Assembly (NCBI GenBank): GCA_937136755.1
Contig: CAKZOR010000132.1
Location: 1-53,330, forward strand
Length of the DNA stretch: 53,330 nucleotides
From: an uncultured Flavobacteriaceae bacterium
GTDB lineage: Bacteria; Bacteroidota; Bacteroidia; Flavobacteriales; Flavobacteriaceae
Direction: 5' to 3'
Shown here: positions 9,183 to 18,384 of the stretch, in pieces
How positions within the stretch are numbered: position 1 is the first letter of the stretch
Layout of the letters: every line of letters begins with the position of its first letter
The notes under the pieces: model-generated
What the model was told of the DNA's origin: nothing
The model's database searches: none
Seen by the model: the letters and a program-made list of their open reading frames with translations, nothing else
Position numbers and translations under genes: made by a program

Positions 9183-11303
9183 TTAATAAAATACGGCTCT
9201 GTTGTCTTCAATCTCTGCAGTCTCTTTTAAGGCGTTATAGCTGCTAAAAAAGATGCTATTTTGAGTTCCTGCCTTTAATGCTTCTGCATAAGTTGCGTAG
9301 CTGTCCAAGGCTGTTGCTTCTTGCTTTTTGTTAAGCTGTACTAAGAAAACACCCGTTTCACCTACCAAAAGTGAAGAAGTAGCGCCTTCAGATAAGTTAA
9401 AAGCTTTTCCTACTACAAAAGCTTCTCTACCAGCTCCTGGAATAATAGGACTCTTTACACTTAAAGCAGAAGCCGTTTCTACAGACTGACCAGAAGCCGC
9501 TGCAAAAGATTCTAAAGTGTTTCCTGATTTATTTTTTAAAATCCATGCCGCTTTCTTTTCTTTTCTCAAGATTGGAAGCGCTGTAGCAGAGGCATCTGCC
9601 ACGGTCATGGTTCCTGAACGGTATCTAGCGGTCAGTTGAACAATGGCATAGCCATTATTTACATTAAATCTTTTAATCGCTCCTAAATCTGTGTCTTCGT
9701 TAAATGCCCACTGCACCACTGCTCTTTGAGCAGCAAGACCTGGGAGATTCTCATCCATGGCTAGTAACTTGTTGACACTTCTAACGTCATAGTTTCCTTC
9801 TTTAGCAATAGTTACATATTCTTTTGGATTTTCAGTAACATCCATTTCAAACTTGGTCGCTTGAGTGAAAATCGTATTAATGGTTTGCTCAGAAGGAGCA
9901 ATATCTCTACTCAAGGTAGCGATCTGGAAAATATCTTGTTTGTCGTCTACCCTCACAATATGGAAACCAAATTCTGTCTCTACCAATCCAATAGCGTCTA
10001 CTCTATTTGAAAAAACAAAATCATTAAATTTTGGTGTCATTTCTCCATCTTGGAAGAAGCCTAAATCTCCACCTCTAGAAGCTGTAGGACCATCTGAGTT
10101 ATCTCTAGCCAATTCAGCAAAAACAGTATTTGATTTTTTAGCCTCTGCAAGTAATCTATTGGCTTCTGTTCTAGCGGCTTCTTTTGTTCTTGTTACTGAT
10201 GGGCTTACACGCTCAGCGCCCACATAAGAAATTAAAATATGTGATGCTTTTACTGCGCCATTATTTTTCTTGGCGACCAATTTAGAAACTTTGTAAGCAT
10301 TATTCTCTTTATAAGGTCCAAAAGTATCACCAGGACTTAAAGTGATAATAGAATCTCTAAATGTGGTTACTATTTCATTCTTAGTTCTATAAATAGTATC
10401 GTATGCACTGTCTGAATTACGTTCTAAAAATGCCGCTAAATCTGTTGTGTTCAAAAAACCTGCTACTTTTTCAGTGGCAGCTGAATTTTCATTGTACTCC
10501 TCTATATCTGAGAGCAAAGCAATTACAGCGTCTTTAACTGCTTGCTCATCTTCCTTGGAGGCTTTCTCCTCAAAGTACACAAAACGAATATCTCTTGCTG
10601 GTTCCTGCTTAAACATGGCAGGATTGTCCTTAATATAGGCTTCAATCTCTCCTGCAGTTACTGTAATAGTGGTATCTGGAACAGCAGAGAAAGGCATTCT
10701 TACATATGAAATATCTACTTTGTCATTGGCTAATTTGTAGTCAAATTTGCCTTCTTCTAGTGTAGTTCCAACACCCGCTTTCACTAAGTTAAAATACATT
10801 TGCTCTTTAGCAGACTGGATAATGGCTAATTCGTCTTGCAACCAAAGAGAATATCTGTAAGGATTATTGGCTTTCCAATCTGCCACTGCAGCAATAAATA
10901 AGGATTCACTAAAAATACCGTTCTCATCTTGAAACTCAGGTTGGTTTGAATAAGATGGGGTGTTTTTGATGAAGTTCATGATTTGGTCCCCTTCTACTGA
11001 AATACCCAAATCTTCAATTTCTTGATTTAATAAGTTTCTTCTCAATTCAGTATTCCAAACCTGATTGACCAATTGAACAGTTGTTGCCTGGCTACCTGCC
11101 CTTTGAGCGGCAACTTCTAGCTTTTGACGAAAGTCATCTATAGAAATTTCTTCGCCATTCACACTTCCAATAGCTGAGCCTCCCATGGGAGATCCGCTTC
11201 CGCTGTTGGTAAATACTCCTGAAATTACAAAAGCAAATAATGCCATTCCAATGATAAGGATCAACACCGTGGTTCTCTGTCTTATTTTTTCTAATACTGC
11301 CAT
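9183..11303 (-). CDS. PpiD/SurA-like periplasmic peptidyl-prolyl isomerase
   Basis: 706 aa; N-terminal TM anchor, SurA_N-like region, parvulin domain (KASHILISYVG..., GGDLGFFQDGEMTPKFNDFVF, VETEFGFHIVRVD). Confidence 0.9.
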   Translation of the reverse strand: MAVLEKIRQRTTVLILIIGMALFAFVISGVFTNSGSGSPMGGSAIGSVNGEEISIDDFRQKLEVAAQRAGSQATTVQLVNQVWNTELRRNLLNQEIEDLGISVEGDQIMNFIKNTPSYSNQPEFQDENGIFSESLFIAAVADWKANNPYRYSLWLQDELAIIQSAKEQMYFNLVKAGVGTTLEEGKFDYKLANDKVDISYVRMPFSAVPDTTITVTAGEIEAYIKDNPAMFKQEPARDIRFVYFEEKASKEDEQAVKDAVIALLSDIEEYNENSAATEKVAGFLNTTDLAAFLERNSDSAYDTIYRTKNEIVTTFRDSIITLSPGDTFGPYKENNAYKVSKLVAKKNNGAVKASHILISYVGAERVSPSVTRTKEAARTEANRLLAEAKKSNTVFAELARDNSDGPTASRGGDLGFFQDGEMTPKFNDFVFSNRVDAIGLVETEFGFHIVRVDDKQDIFQIATLSRDIAPSEQTINTIFTQATKFEMDVTENPKEYVTIAKEGNYDVRSVNKLLAMDENLPGLAAQRAVVQWAFNEDTDLGAIKRFNVNNGYAIVQLTARYRSGTMTVADASATALPILRKEKKAAWILKNKSGNTLESFAAASGQSVETASALSVKSPIIPGAGREAFVVGKAFNLSEGATSSLLVGETGVFLVQLNKKQEATALDSYATYAEALKAGTQNSIFFSSYNALKETAEIEDNRAVFY

Positions 11304-11395
11304 TTTCTAAATATCTTTTAATCAGTTGGCGAAAATACCATTTTCTTTTTAAATTTTATTCGCTTCTACTAATTTTTAAACTTTTAAAAAGTGCT

Positions 11396-12685
11396 TTATT
11401 CCTTTTCAAGCACCTCTAATGAGACCAAATCTATTTTATTGCCTGAAACCTCTAAAATAGTAAAGCAATAGAGGCCTATAGTAATACGCTGATTTAATGC
11501 GGGAATCTCCCCTGTCTCGTGGACAATTAAACCACCTAAGGTACCGTATTCGTCTCGTTCTTCAAGATTTAAATAATAGGTTTCATTCAGGTAATCTACT
11601 TCTAACCTAGCTGAAAATTTATAGGTGTTGTCGGACAATTGTTCCTCTATCAAATCTGTGCTGTCGTGCTCGTCTTCTATTTCCCCAAACAATTCTTCTA
11701 CAATATCTTCCACCGTAACCATTCCCGAAGTTCCACCGTATTCATCTAACACAATAGCAATACTTTTTCTTTTTTTAGTAAGTACATTCAAAATGTCATT
11801 GATCAACATAGTCTCTGGTACATACTCAATAGGCAAAAGCATGCTTTTGATAGTTTCTGGCTTTTTAAAAAGCTCATAGGAATGCACATAACCAATTATA
11901 TTGTCTATGGTGTCTTTATAAACCAGCAATTTAGAGTATCCTGTTTCTGTAAAAATCTTTACTAAATTTTTAGGACTCTCATGTATTTCTACTGCACATA
12001 AATCTGTTCTAGGCACCATGACATCTCTGGCTTTTACTCCAGAAAACTCCAAAGCATTTTGGAATATTTGAATCTCAGAGTCTACCTCATCTTCTGTCGC
12101 TACAGCTTCCATTTGCTCCGTAATATAATCACCTATTTCCAATTTGCTAAAAGCTAATGGAACGGAATCTCCCGATGTTTTAAAAAGTAATTTAAGAATC
12201 AAATCTGAAATAAAAATCACAAAATTAGAGACTTGTGAAAAAATAAAATAAAACACATAGGCTGGTAACGCTAGGGCTTTAATGAGCGTATTAGCATAGA
12301 TTTGAAAAAGTACTTTAGGTAGGAATTCTGCTGTGAGTAAAATAATCAAAGTAGATATAACTGTTTGTGTAAGCAAACTAAAGTCTGTAAACAGCAAGCT
12401 TAATAAGGGGCTTTTTACTGGAGTCCATTTTTCAAATAGCCCCATAAGTAAATCACCCATAAACAATCCATAAATTACCAAGGCCACATTATTACCAATA
12501 AGCATGGTAGCAATGAATTTGGAGGGCCTTTTGGTGAGTCTTGTCAGGATTTTAGACAGAAAGCCGTCTTGTTTTTTTTCTATCTCAACATGAATTTTAT
12601 TTGCAGAAACAAATGCAATTTCCATCCCAGAAAAAAAGGCGGAAAAAAAGAGCGATAGTATAATAATTATGAGGTCTGGGTCCAC
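11396..12685 (-). CDS. CNNM/CorC-type (hemolysin family) transmembrane CBS-domain protein
   Basis: 429 aa; DUF21-like TM region (FFSAFFSGMEIAFVSANKIHVE), CBS pair (VKARDVMVPRTDL), DEYGGTSGMVTVEDIVEELFGEIEDEHD. Confidence 0.92.
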   Translation of the reverse strand: MDPDLIIIILSLFFSAFFSGMEIAFVSANKIHVEIEKKQDGFLSKILTRLTKRPSKFIATMLIGNNVALVIYGLFMGDLLMGLFEKWTPVKSPLLSLLFTDFSLLTQTVISTLIILLTAEFLPKVLFQIYANTLIKALALPAYVFYFIFSQVSNFVIFISDLILKLLFKTSGDSVPLAFSKLEIGDYITEQMEAVATEDEVDSEIQIFQNALEFSGVKARDVMVPRTDLCAVEIHESPKNLVKIFTETGYSKLLVYKDTIDNIIGYVHSYELFKKPETIKSMLLPIEYVPETMLINDILNVLTKKRKSIAIVLDEYGGTSGMVTVEDIVEELFGEIEDEHDSTDLIEEQLSDNTYKFSARLEVDYLNETYYLNLEERDEYGTLGGLIVHETGEIPALNQRITIGLYCFTILEVSGNKIDLVSLEVLEKE

Positions 12686-12888
12686 TATTTTTTGTTTTCG
12701 TTTTGCCTTTTTTCAAATTTCAATCTGTAACTCCTTCTAAAAAAGAACATTCCAATTGAAACCACTCCAAAAAGCAAGAAAATGCCCATTTCCTCAAGGG
12801 AACTACCCCATAGCTTAATGACTTTAACTAAAGAGAAAATAGCCACTATTAAGTATAGGTATTCGGTATATTTTAAAATTCTAATCAT
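12685..12888 (-). CDS. Small two-TM membrane protein, hypothetical
   Basis: 67 aa, hydrophobic, in the lptC-CNNM operon with overlapping ends. Confidence 0.7.
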   Translation of the reverse strand: MIRILKYTEYLYLIVAIFSLVKVIKLWGSSLEEMGIFLLFGVVSIGMFFFRRSYRLKFEKRQNENKK

Positions 12889-13516
12889 CGCTTTCTGTTT
12901 CTTTAATGGTCATATACCCAAATGTTTTATGGGCATTTAAAAAACTAAAATCTCTATTAAAGTCCATCCCTTTACCATCCATAATGGTTTGGTTTTCAGG
13001 ATTGGTATAGGTAAATTTTTCTTCAGTGAAAATCCATTCTCCTAATTGATCATAATACAATTGAGGGGTTTCTAATTGCTTCCCGTCATGGGTTGTTATA
13101 ACCACATTGCCTCTCAAATCTATTACATTTGTAGCAGAATATATAATTCCATAATCAGATTTAACCACACTTTTCTTACCCTCTAAATCAAATACTTCCA
13201 AAACAAGTCCCTCTGGAAACGTTCTATATGGAAATGCTAAATGTTGATAATCCAAGCTTTTAGTACTCCTCAAAATAGCGATAAGTCTGGCATCTTTTTT
13301 TAGCGCACCCCCCATGGCCACCTCCATTGGTATTTCTGAAATTTCTGGGGTTTCTGTATAGTACAAAACAAAATTTTCTGCTATTCCCTGAGGTGAGACA
13401 CTGGGATCTTCAAAAACAACTTTTGGTTCAGATGAATTACAACTAAAAAAAAGTATTGCCGTTACAGTTGTAATGGCAATACTTTTTAAATATTTAAAAG
13501 TCTTTAAGTCTTTCAT
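12881..13516 (-). CDS. lptC: LPS export ABC transporter periplasmic protein LptC (lipoprotein)
   Basis: 211 aa; lipobox ILFFSC; LEVFDLEGKKSVVKSDYGIIYSATNVIDLRGNVVITTHDGKQLETPQLYYD is LptC-like. Confidence 0.87.
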   Translation of the reverse strand: MKDLKTFKYLKSIAITTVTAILFFSCNSSEPKVVFEDPSVSPQGIAENFVLYYTETPEISEIPMEVAMGGALKKDARLIAILRSTKSLDYQHLAFPYRTFPEGLVLEVFDLEGKKSVVKSDYGIIYSATNVIDLRGNVVITTHDGKQLETPQLYYDQLGEWIFTEEKFTYTNPENQTIMDGKGMDFNRDFSFLNAHKTFGYMTIKETESDD

Positions 13517-14881
13517 TTATAGGCTTGGCACCGAAACGCTACCACCTACCCAGCAGTTAAAAGTAACTGTTTTCCCAGCTAAACCTGAAGAAAAAATATC
13601 TGTTTTAGATGGCGCTAATGCCATATAACGTTCTATTGTTTGATTGGCACGGCTTCTCAAAGCTAAATCTACTCGGCCCGCCTTTTTAGCTACTTCAGCT
13701 GCTTTCCAGTAGATCGCTCTTTTTTCAAAAGTAGTACTACCACATTCGTTAGCAGAATCTGCGTACAGACTCGCTATTAATAAATAAGCTTTTCCCAGCG
13801 AAGCATTATTATTGACAGCCTTTTGAGCATAGCTTCTAGACAAACTCTTGTTGCTCTTTTTGTAAATAGTGGCAATCTTGTAAAGAATATTGGCCTTCTT
13901 TTTAGCATCCGCTTCTAAACTTACCGCCTTGTTAAAGTCCGCCACAGCTCCTTGGCTATTTCTAGCGTTCATTTTTAACAATCCTAAGTAGAAGTAGGTA
14001 TCTGAAGTTGGATCCAAAGCATTTTGAGCCTCTACCAATTTTACAAATAATGGGTCTTCTGTACACTCTTTGCTGTACATTCTACCTACAGCAGATTTAA
14101 CCCATTTTATATCTGTTTTCTTTTCCTCAAAATTCTTTTCGTAAAGCGGAATTAAATTTTCACAATTGGCTAAACTACCGAGTTTAGAATCTATACTCTC
14201 ACTGATTTTAACAAAAGTCTCAGATTTACGCTCTGCAATACTCTTTTGTCTTTTCTCTCTAGAAGAGAGACTTCCAGACTCCTCTTTGACCTGAAGTTTA
14301 TTTACCATTTGGTTTAACCCCTCAATCTCTTCATCAATTTTAGAACCTACTTGGTCATAGGTTTCAAATACCGCGTCTAGGTCTTTAATTCCTGCAGCAT
14401 TTAAATCTACTAGATATGAAAAATAAATATACAGCGCTTTGGCATTCGTAAAATGAGCACGGTCTTGGTTAAAAGCCTGGTCCAAAACATTAAAAATTTC
14501 TTCTGTACTAGCGATCTTCTCGTCATTTTTCAAAAGTGCTTGGTCAATGAGCATATCTGCCAAACTCTCTCTTTTTGGATAGATTTCTCTATATTTGGTG
14601 TAGAGTGTCAACAATTGGTCAATAAAAGCTTTCTTTTCGTCTCCAGCACTGTTTTCAATTTTATACTTTAAAATTCTTTCTCCATACACAAAATTCGCTG
14701 GATTTAATTCAGGACAAGCTTCATAAACCTGTTTCCACGGCTCGTAGGCTGAATCGTAGTTTTTTACTTTTACAAATTCCGAGTAGATAGATAAATTGGT
14801 CGCACAATCTTGCGCTTGTAATTTAAAAACGCCAACGAAACCAATTAGGGCTATGGTTAATATGTGCAGTTTCTTTTTCAT
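13517..14881 (-). CDS. Tetratricopeptide-repeat secreted protein, hypothetical
   Basis: 454 aa, signal peptide, repeated TPR-like helices (DTYFYLGLLKMNARNSQGAVADFNKAVSLEADAKKKANILYKIA). Confidence 0.75.
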   Translation of the reverse strand: MKKKLHILTIALIGFVGVFKLQAQDCATNLSIYSEFVKVKNYDSAYEPWKQVYEACPELNPANFVYGERILKYKIENSAGDEKKAFIDQLLTLYTKYREIYPKRESLADMLIDQALLKNDEKIASTEEIFNVLDQAFNQDRAHFTNAKALYIYFSYLVDLNAAGIKDLDAVFETYDQVGSKIDEEIEGLNQMVNKLQVKEESGSLSSREKRQKSIAERKSETFVKISESIDSKLGSLANCENLIPLYEKNFEEKKTDIKWVKSAVGRMYSKECTEDPLFVKLVEAQNALDPTSDTYFYLGLLKMNARNSQGAVADFNKAVSLEADAKKKANILYKIATIYKKSNKSLSRSYAQKAVNNNASLGKAYLLIASLYADSANECGSTTFEKRAIYWKAAEVAKKAGRVDLALRSRANQTIERYMALAPSKTDIFSSGLAGKTVTFNCWVGGSVSVPSL

Positions 14882-14930
14882 GATGCTAGTATATATTGTG
14901 TTTAATTATAAAAATAAGGGCTAAAAATAA

Positions 14931-16196
14931 TTAATTTATTTTTCTTTTCAAGAACCATCTGTCATTTAATGAGAGTCCAACTCGAAGACTTAAGTAATTT
15001 TCTTTGATTAAACCAGCCTTTGCGGTACCTAAAGCACCCATTTCAATTCCGATGTTCACATTAGAAAAAGTGCCTCCCATAGGAAGACCTACACCAATAT
15101 TTGTGCCAAAATCTTTAATAGCCTGATTATTTACTTCCATTCCGGTATTGACTAATCTAATTCCAAAGCGATAAGTGGCTCTTTTGAAAAAAGAAGCGAA
15201 TGGAGCAAAATCAGGCACATAGTAGCCACCCACCCTAAGGGTAGACGCGTCAGAGTAAGTCACATTTGATTGGTTTAGAAAAGCACTGCTAAAACTACTC
15301 ATCTCTTGAAGAGAATAAGAGGCTCCAACAAGCCATTTTTTATTTTCTCCAATTCCAAGACCTAAAGTTGTCATAGAAGGGATTTCAATGGTGTTGTTTT
15401 TTAAATTAGACGCCTCCAAGTCTAATTCAGAGACTTCTAATTCTGACCCATTCACTAATGAGAGTGATCCCACTTCCTGCGTATTACTAGCTTTTAAGTC
15501 CAATCCTGTAGTGTGTACAAAAGAAGTGTACAAAGTCAGTTTATCTGTAATTTTTGGGGTGTAATTTGCCGCTAATTGGAAATTAAAACCATTCATTCTT
15601 GATGTTCTCCTATCTATGGTTCCAAACAATACAGAACTTAAAGATTGGACCCTTTCTTTATTCACCGTCCCAAAATTAGCAAAGGCAGAAGCCCCTACCG
15701 TAAGGTTTTTTAAAGGTGCTGCACCTAATGAGAAATATATTTTACTCAGCCCTCCGTCTCCAGAAAAAACGTTTGTGATTGTTTCCCCATCTGCATTTTC
15801 TGTACTTGAATTTAAAATATACCCCATGGAACTAACAGGTGTAATTCCAAAGCCAATTCCAATATTTTTAGCTATGGGCATAGCTACAGACAAATAATCA
15901 ATGGCAGTTAAAGCGGTACTTTTTTCTTGGGTATCTGAAGTCAAGTCCATTCTTCGATGAGAAAGACCCACAGTGTAAGTGGTTAACTTCAAAAGACCAT
16001 AAGAGGCAGGGTTTTGAAGATTTACATGAATTGAATCTCCATAAATACTCAAGCCCCCCATTGTGTTATTTTCTACGGTATTGGCAGGATTAAAGGTACC
16101 TAAGCCAAAATATGAATAAGGAGAAACCGTACCATCCTGGGCATTGGTTTTTATGAATAAGCAAACAACAAGGGTAAAGATTAACTTTTTAAACAT
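14931..16196 (-). CDS. Outer-membrane beta-barrel protein, hypothetical
   Basis: 421 aa; signal peptide, SPYSYFGLGTFNP start of mature protein, alternating beta-barrel pattern and aromatic C-terminus. Confidence 0.75.
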   Translation of the reverse strand: MFKKLIFTLVVCLFIKTNAQDGTVSPYSYFGLGTFNPANTVENNTMGGLSIYGDSIHVNLQNPASYGLLKLTTYTVGLSHRRMDLTSDTQEKSTALTAIDYLSVAMPIAKNIGIGFGITPVSSMGYILNSSTENADGETITNVFSGDGGLSKIYFSLGAAPLKNLTVGASAFANFGTVNKERVQSLSSVLFGTIDRRTSRMNGFNFQLAANYTPKITDKLTLYTSFVHTTGLDLKASNTQEVGSLSLVNGSELEVSELDLEASNLKNNTIEIPSMTTLGLGIGENKKWLVGASYSLQEMSSFSSAFLNQSNVTYSDASTLRVGGYYVPDFAPFASFFKRATYRFGIRLVNTGMEVNNQAIKDFGTNIGVGLPMGGTFSNVNIGIEMGALGTAKAGLIKENYLSLRVGLSLNDRWFLKRKIN

Positions 16197-16925
16197 CTAA
16201 AACGTGTTATAATCAAGCAATTGGCGCAAGCCTTGTACCAGAAAATTAGAATGGGCAAATATGGTATTTTTTAGTCGTTTAGACAAGAATTGTGCGTCTC
16301 CGCCTGTTAAAATAAGTGTTAAATCTTCATATGTGCGCTCTAAACTACTTTGCCAACCTTCAATTTCAAAGACTAATCCGTTTACCGCCCCAGCTAAAAT
16401 ACTGTTCTGAGTATTTGCGCCAATTGCAATAAACTCCTCTTTTAATGTAACAAACGGTAATTTATTGGTATGCTCATGCATGGCTTTAAAACGCATTTGT
16501 AGGCCTGGTGAAATAGCGCCACCCCGGTAGATTCCATCCGATGAAATAAAATCGTAAGTCACACAACTGCCCGCATCTACCACCAAACAGTTCTTTCCTG
16601 GATATTTAAATACTGCTGCAGCGACCAAACCTATCCTATCTGCCCCTAGCGTTTCAGGAGTCTCATATCTGTTTTCAAATGGGAGCTTCAATTGACTATT
16701 CACTTTCAAAAGAATCGTTTTCTCTTTCAGAAAAAGCTGTATTTGTGGTTCTATACTCACAACAGAGCATAAAATAGCCTGCGTTATCTCTGGAAAATTT
16801 AAAAACAACTCAATTAGTGTGGCATGCATTTCACCAAGCTCAAATTGAGTCTTAAACACCTCATCTTCTTGATCATAGACCACCAACTTACCCAAGGTAT
16901 TTCCTATATCTAAGACTAGTTTCAT
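16197..16925 (-). CDS. coaX: Type III pantothenate kinase
   Basis: 242 aa; LVLDIGNTLGKLVV, LGADRIGLVAAA, CLVVDAGSCVTYDFI, GGAISPGLQMRFKAMHEHTNKLP. Confidence 0.93.
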   Translation of the reverse strand: MKLVLDIGNTLGKLVVYDQEDEVFKTQFELGEMHATLIELFLNFPEITQAILCSVVSIEPQIQLFLKEKTILLKVNSQLKLPFENRYETPETLGADRIGLVAAAVFKYPGKNCLVVDAGSCVTYDFISSDGIYRGGAISPGLQMRFKAMHEHTNKLPFVTLKEEFIAIGANTQNSILAGAVNGLVFEIEGWQSSLERTYEDLTLILTGGDAQFLSKRLKNTIFAHSNFLVQGLRQLLDYNTF

Positions 16926-16976
16926 GCTACAAAGATGTGAAATCTAAAAAAACAATTGCCTTTTTTTCTCTTTTTG

Positions 16977-17007
16977 TTTGTATATCCTAAATTAGAAATT
17001 ATATTTG
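16977..17007 (+). promoter_or_regulatory. Bacteroidota sigma-ABfr-type promoter of the tRNA-Phe gene
   Basis: TTTG (16977-16980), 19-nt spacer, TATATTTG (17000-17007). Matches the TTTG-N19-TAnnTTTG consensus, 17 nt upstream of the tRNA. Confidence 0.8.
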
Positions 17008-17024
17008 CATCCGCTTAATAGCAT

Positions 17025-17097
17025 GGTGCCTTAGCTCAGTTGGTAGAGCAATGGACTGAAAATCCATGTGTCCCTGGTTCGATTCCTGGAGGCACCA
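17025..17097 (+). tRNA. tRNA-Phe (anticodon GAA, 17058-17060)
   Basis: 73-nt cloverleaf: GGTGCCT acceptor, TTAGCTCAGTTGGTAGAGCA D-arm, TGGACTGAAAATCCA anticodon arm, GGTTCGATTCC T-arm, AGGCACC-A. Confidence 0.97.
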
Positions 17098-17108
17098 CTT
17101 AAAGCACA

Positions 17109-17137
17109 AAAACCCACTCCAAGGAGTGGGTTTTTTT
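17109..17137 (+). terminator. Rho-independent terminator downstream of tRNA-Phe
   Basis: AACCCACTCC-AA-GGAGTGGGTT followed by a T run. Confidence 0.9.
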
Positions 17138-17206
17138 ATTTCTAAAAGCGTCAAAAGCTCGCTTTTGTAAGTTAGGAGGTATAAAAAAAAACAATAACTT
17201 TAACAG

Positions 17207-17614
17207 ATGAAAAATACTTTTTTACTGTTGTTGGGTTTCCTGCTACTTTTGGGTTGTGTCAACAAGACAACGCAGGCTAAAAATAACATCTCTTCCAATA
17301 ATAATATGAATGAAACCTTACGCCATATTGTACTGTTTAAATTTAAAGCGACTTCTGAGGCAGTTGATATTCAAAAAATAGAGAACGCCTTTATCGCTTT
17401 ACCCACTAAAATAAAAGAAATAAAGGATTTTGAATGGGGATTAAACAATAGTCCAGAAGGATTAGACAAGGGCTTTACCCATTGCTTTTTGGTAACTTTT
17501 GAAAGTGAAGCAGACAGGGCTACTTATCTTCCTCACCCTGACCATTTGGCTTTTGTAGCCTTATTGGATGGTCATGTAGATGATGTTTTGGTGTTGGATT
17601 ATTGGTCCAAATAA
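17207..17614 (+). CDS. Dabb (stress-responsive A/B barrel) domain lipoprotein
   Basis: 135 aa; lipobox LLLLGC, then LRHIVLFKFKATSE...FTHCFLVTFESEADRATYLPHPDHLAFVALL. Confidence 0.87.
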   Translation: MKNTFLLLLGFLLLLGCVNKTTQAKNNISSNNNMNETLRHIVLFKFKATSEAVDIQKIENAFIALPTKIKEIKDFEWGLNNSPEGLDKGFTHCFLVTFESEADRATYLPHPDHLAFVALLDGHVDDVLVLDYWSK

Positions 17615-17682
17615 TTTAGCTATAACCGATTATTCGGGTAAAAACACCTCATTAAGCATCGGCCGAAGGCCAAAAAAAACTA

Positions 17683-18228
17683 TTAAAAGCGCAAGAGCGC
17701 ATAGCCTTTGAGCTGATAGGTGGTGAGTACTGTGAGCGCAGAAGTGGCCATTTCTAGTCCTGGCGCTAATTCCTCTGGGGCAATTTTTCTTTTAAACATT
17801 GATTGTGAACAAACGACAATTTTTACACCTTGAGCCAACAGTTGTTTAAATAATGGACTGTGTGGGTTGGCAATTCCATATCGTTTGGTATACGCCTGGT
17901 CATTCATTACAGACCATATGGCGGAACCGTGAATGGCTACAACCACATTGAGATGTTCTGGGGGAACACCTCCCATTACATGAAGGTTCATGAGTCGGGC
18001 TAGATTATTTAAAGCGAAAAAAACTTGGCTTTTATCTTCGTCTCCTGTAGCCACGTCTACCACAATATTATACACCATGTCGGGGTCTGGCTTTTCATTG
18101 GCCATGGGTGCGTCACCAATGGTTCCAAAATCCGAAATAATTGGGTTTACCAAGCTTTGCCCCTGTAATAATCCCGAGAACAAAACAAAGAATATAATGT
18201 ATATCTGATTTTTCTTGCAGTAATTCAT
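17683..18228 (-). CDS. DsrE-family secreted protein (ORF opens at 18318; start at 18228 more likely)
   Basis: MNYCKKNQIYIIFFVLFSGLLQGQ signal peptide; IVVDVATGDEDKSQVFFALNNLARLMN...VVAIHGSAIW, GVKIVVCSQSMFKR. Confidence 0.8.
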   Translation of the reverse strand: MNYCKKNQIYIIFFVLFSGLLQGQSLVNPIISDFGTIGDAPMANEKPDPDMVYNIVVDVATGDEDKSQVFFALNNLARLMNLHVMGGVPPEHLNVVVAIHGSAIWSVMNDQAYTKRYGIANPHSPLFKQLLAQGVKIVVCSQSMFKRKIAPEELAPGLEMATSALTVLTTYQLKGYALLRF

Positions 18229-18286
18229 TGGTCTATCTTTTGTGTATATTTGAGTGAAGTTAGTTAAAAAACAACTGTTTTGTTTT

Positions 18287-18382
18287 ATGAAAAAGCCGTT
18301 ACTATCTAAAAACACCAAACGATTACTGGTCTTTGGTATCCTTAAAAAAGTAGCTTTAGTGCTTTGGTTTTGGTACTTCTAG
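18287..18382 (+). CDS. Candidate 31-aa small basic/hydrophobic protein
   Basis: ATG...TAG encodes MKKPLLSKNTKRLLVFGILKKVALVLWFWYF. It fills the gap between the DsrE gene and the GH32 stop; a TATATTTG box lies at 18245-18252. Confidence 0.5.
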   Translation: MKKPLLSKNTKRLLVFGILKKVALVLWFWYF

Positions 18383-18384
18383 AC

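Noticed and set aside
9865-10227. 120-aa plus-strand ORF
   Set aside because: Antisense inside the well-supported PpiD/SurA-like gene; Ser-rich translation typical of antisense frames and no family motif.
15616-15897. 93-aa plus-strand ORF
   Set aside because: Antisense to the outer-membrane protein gene; no recognisable domain.
17144-17166. Second inverted repeat after the tRNA terminator (AAAAGCG...CGCTTTT)
   Set aside because: Short AT-rich stem without a T run; the preceding hairpin already explains termination.
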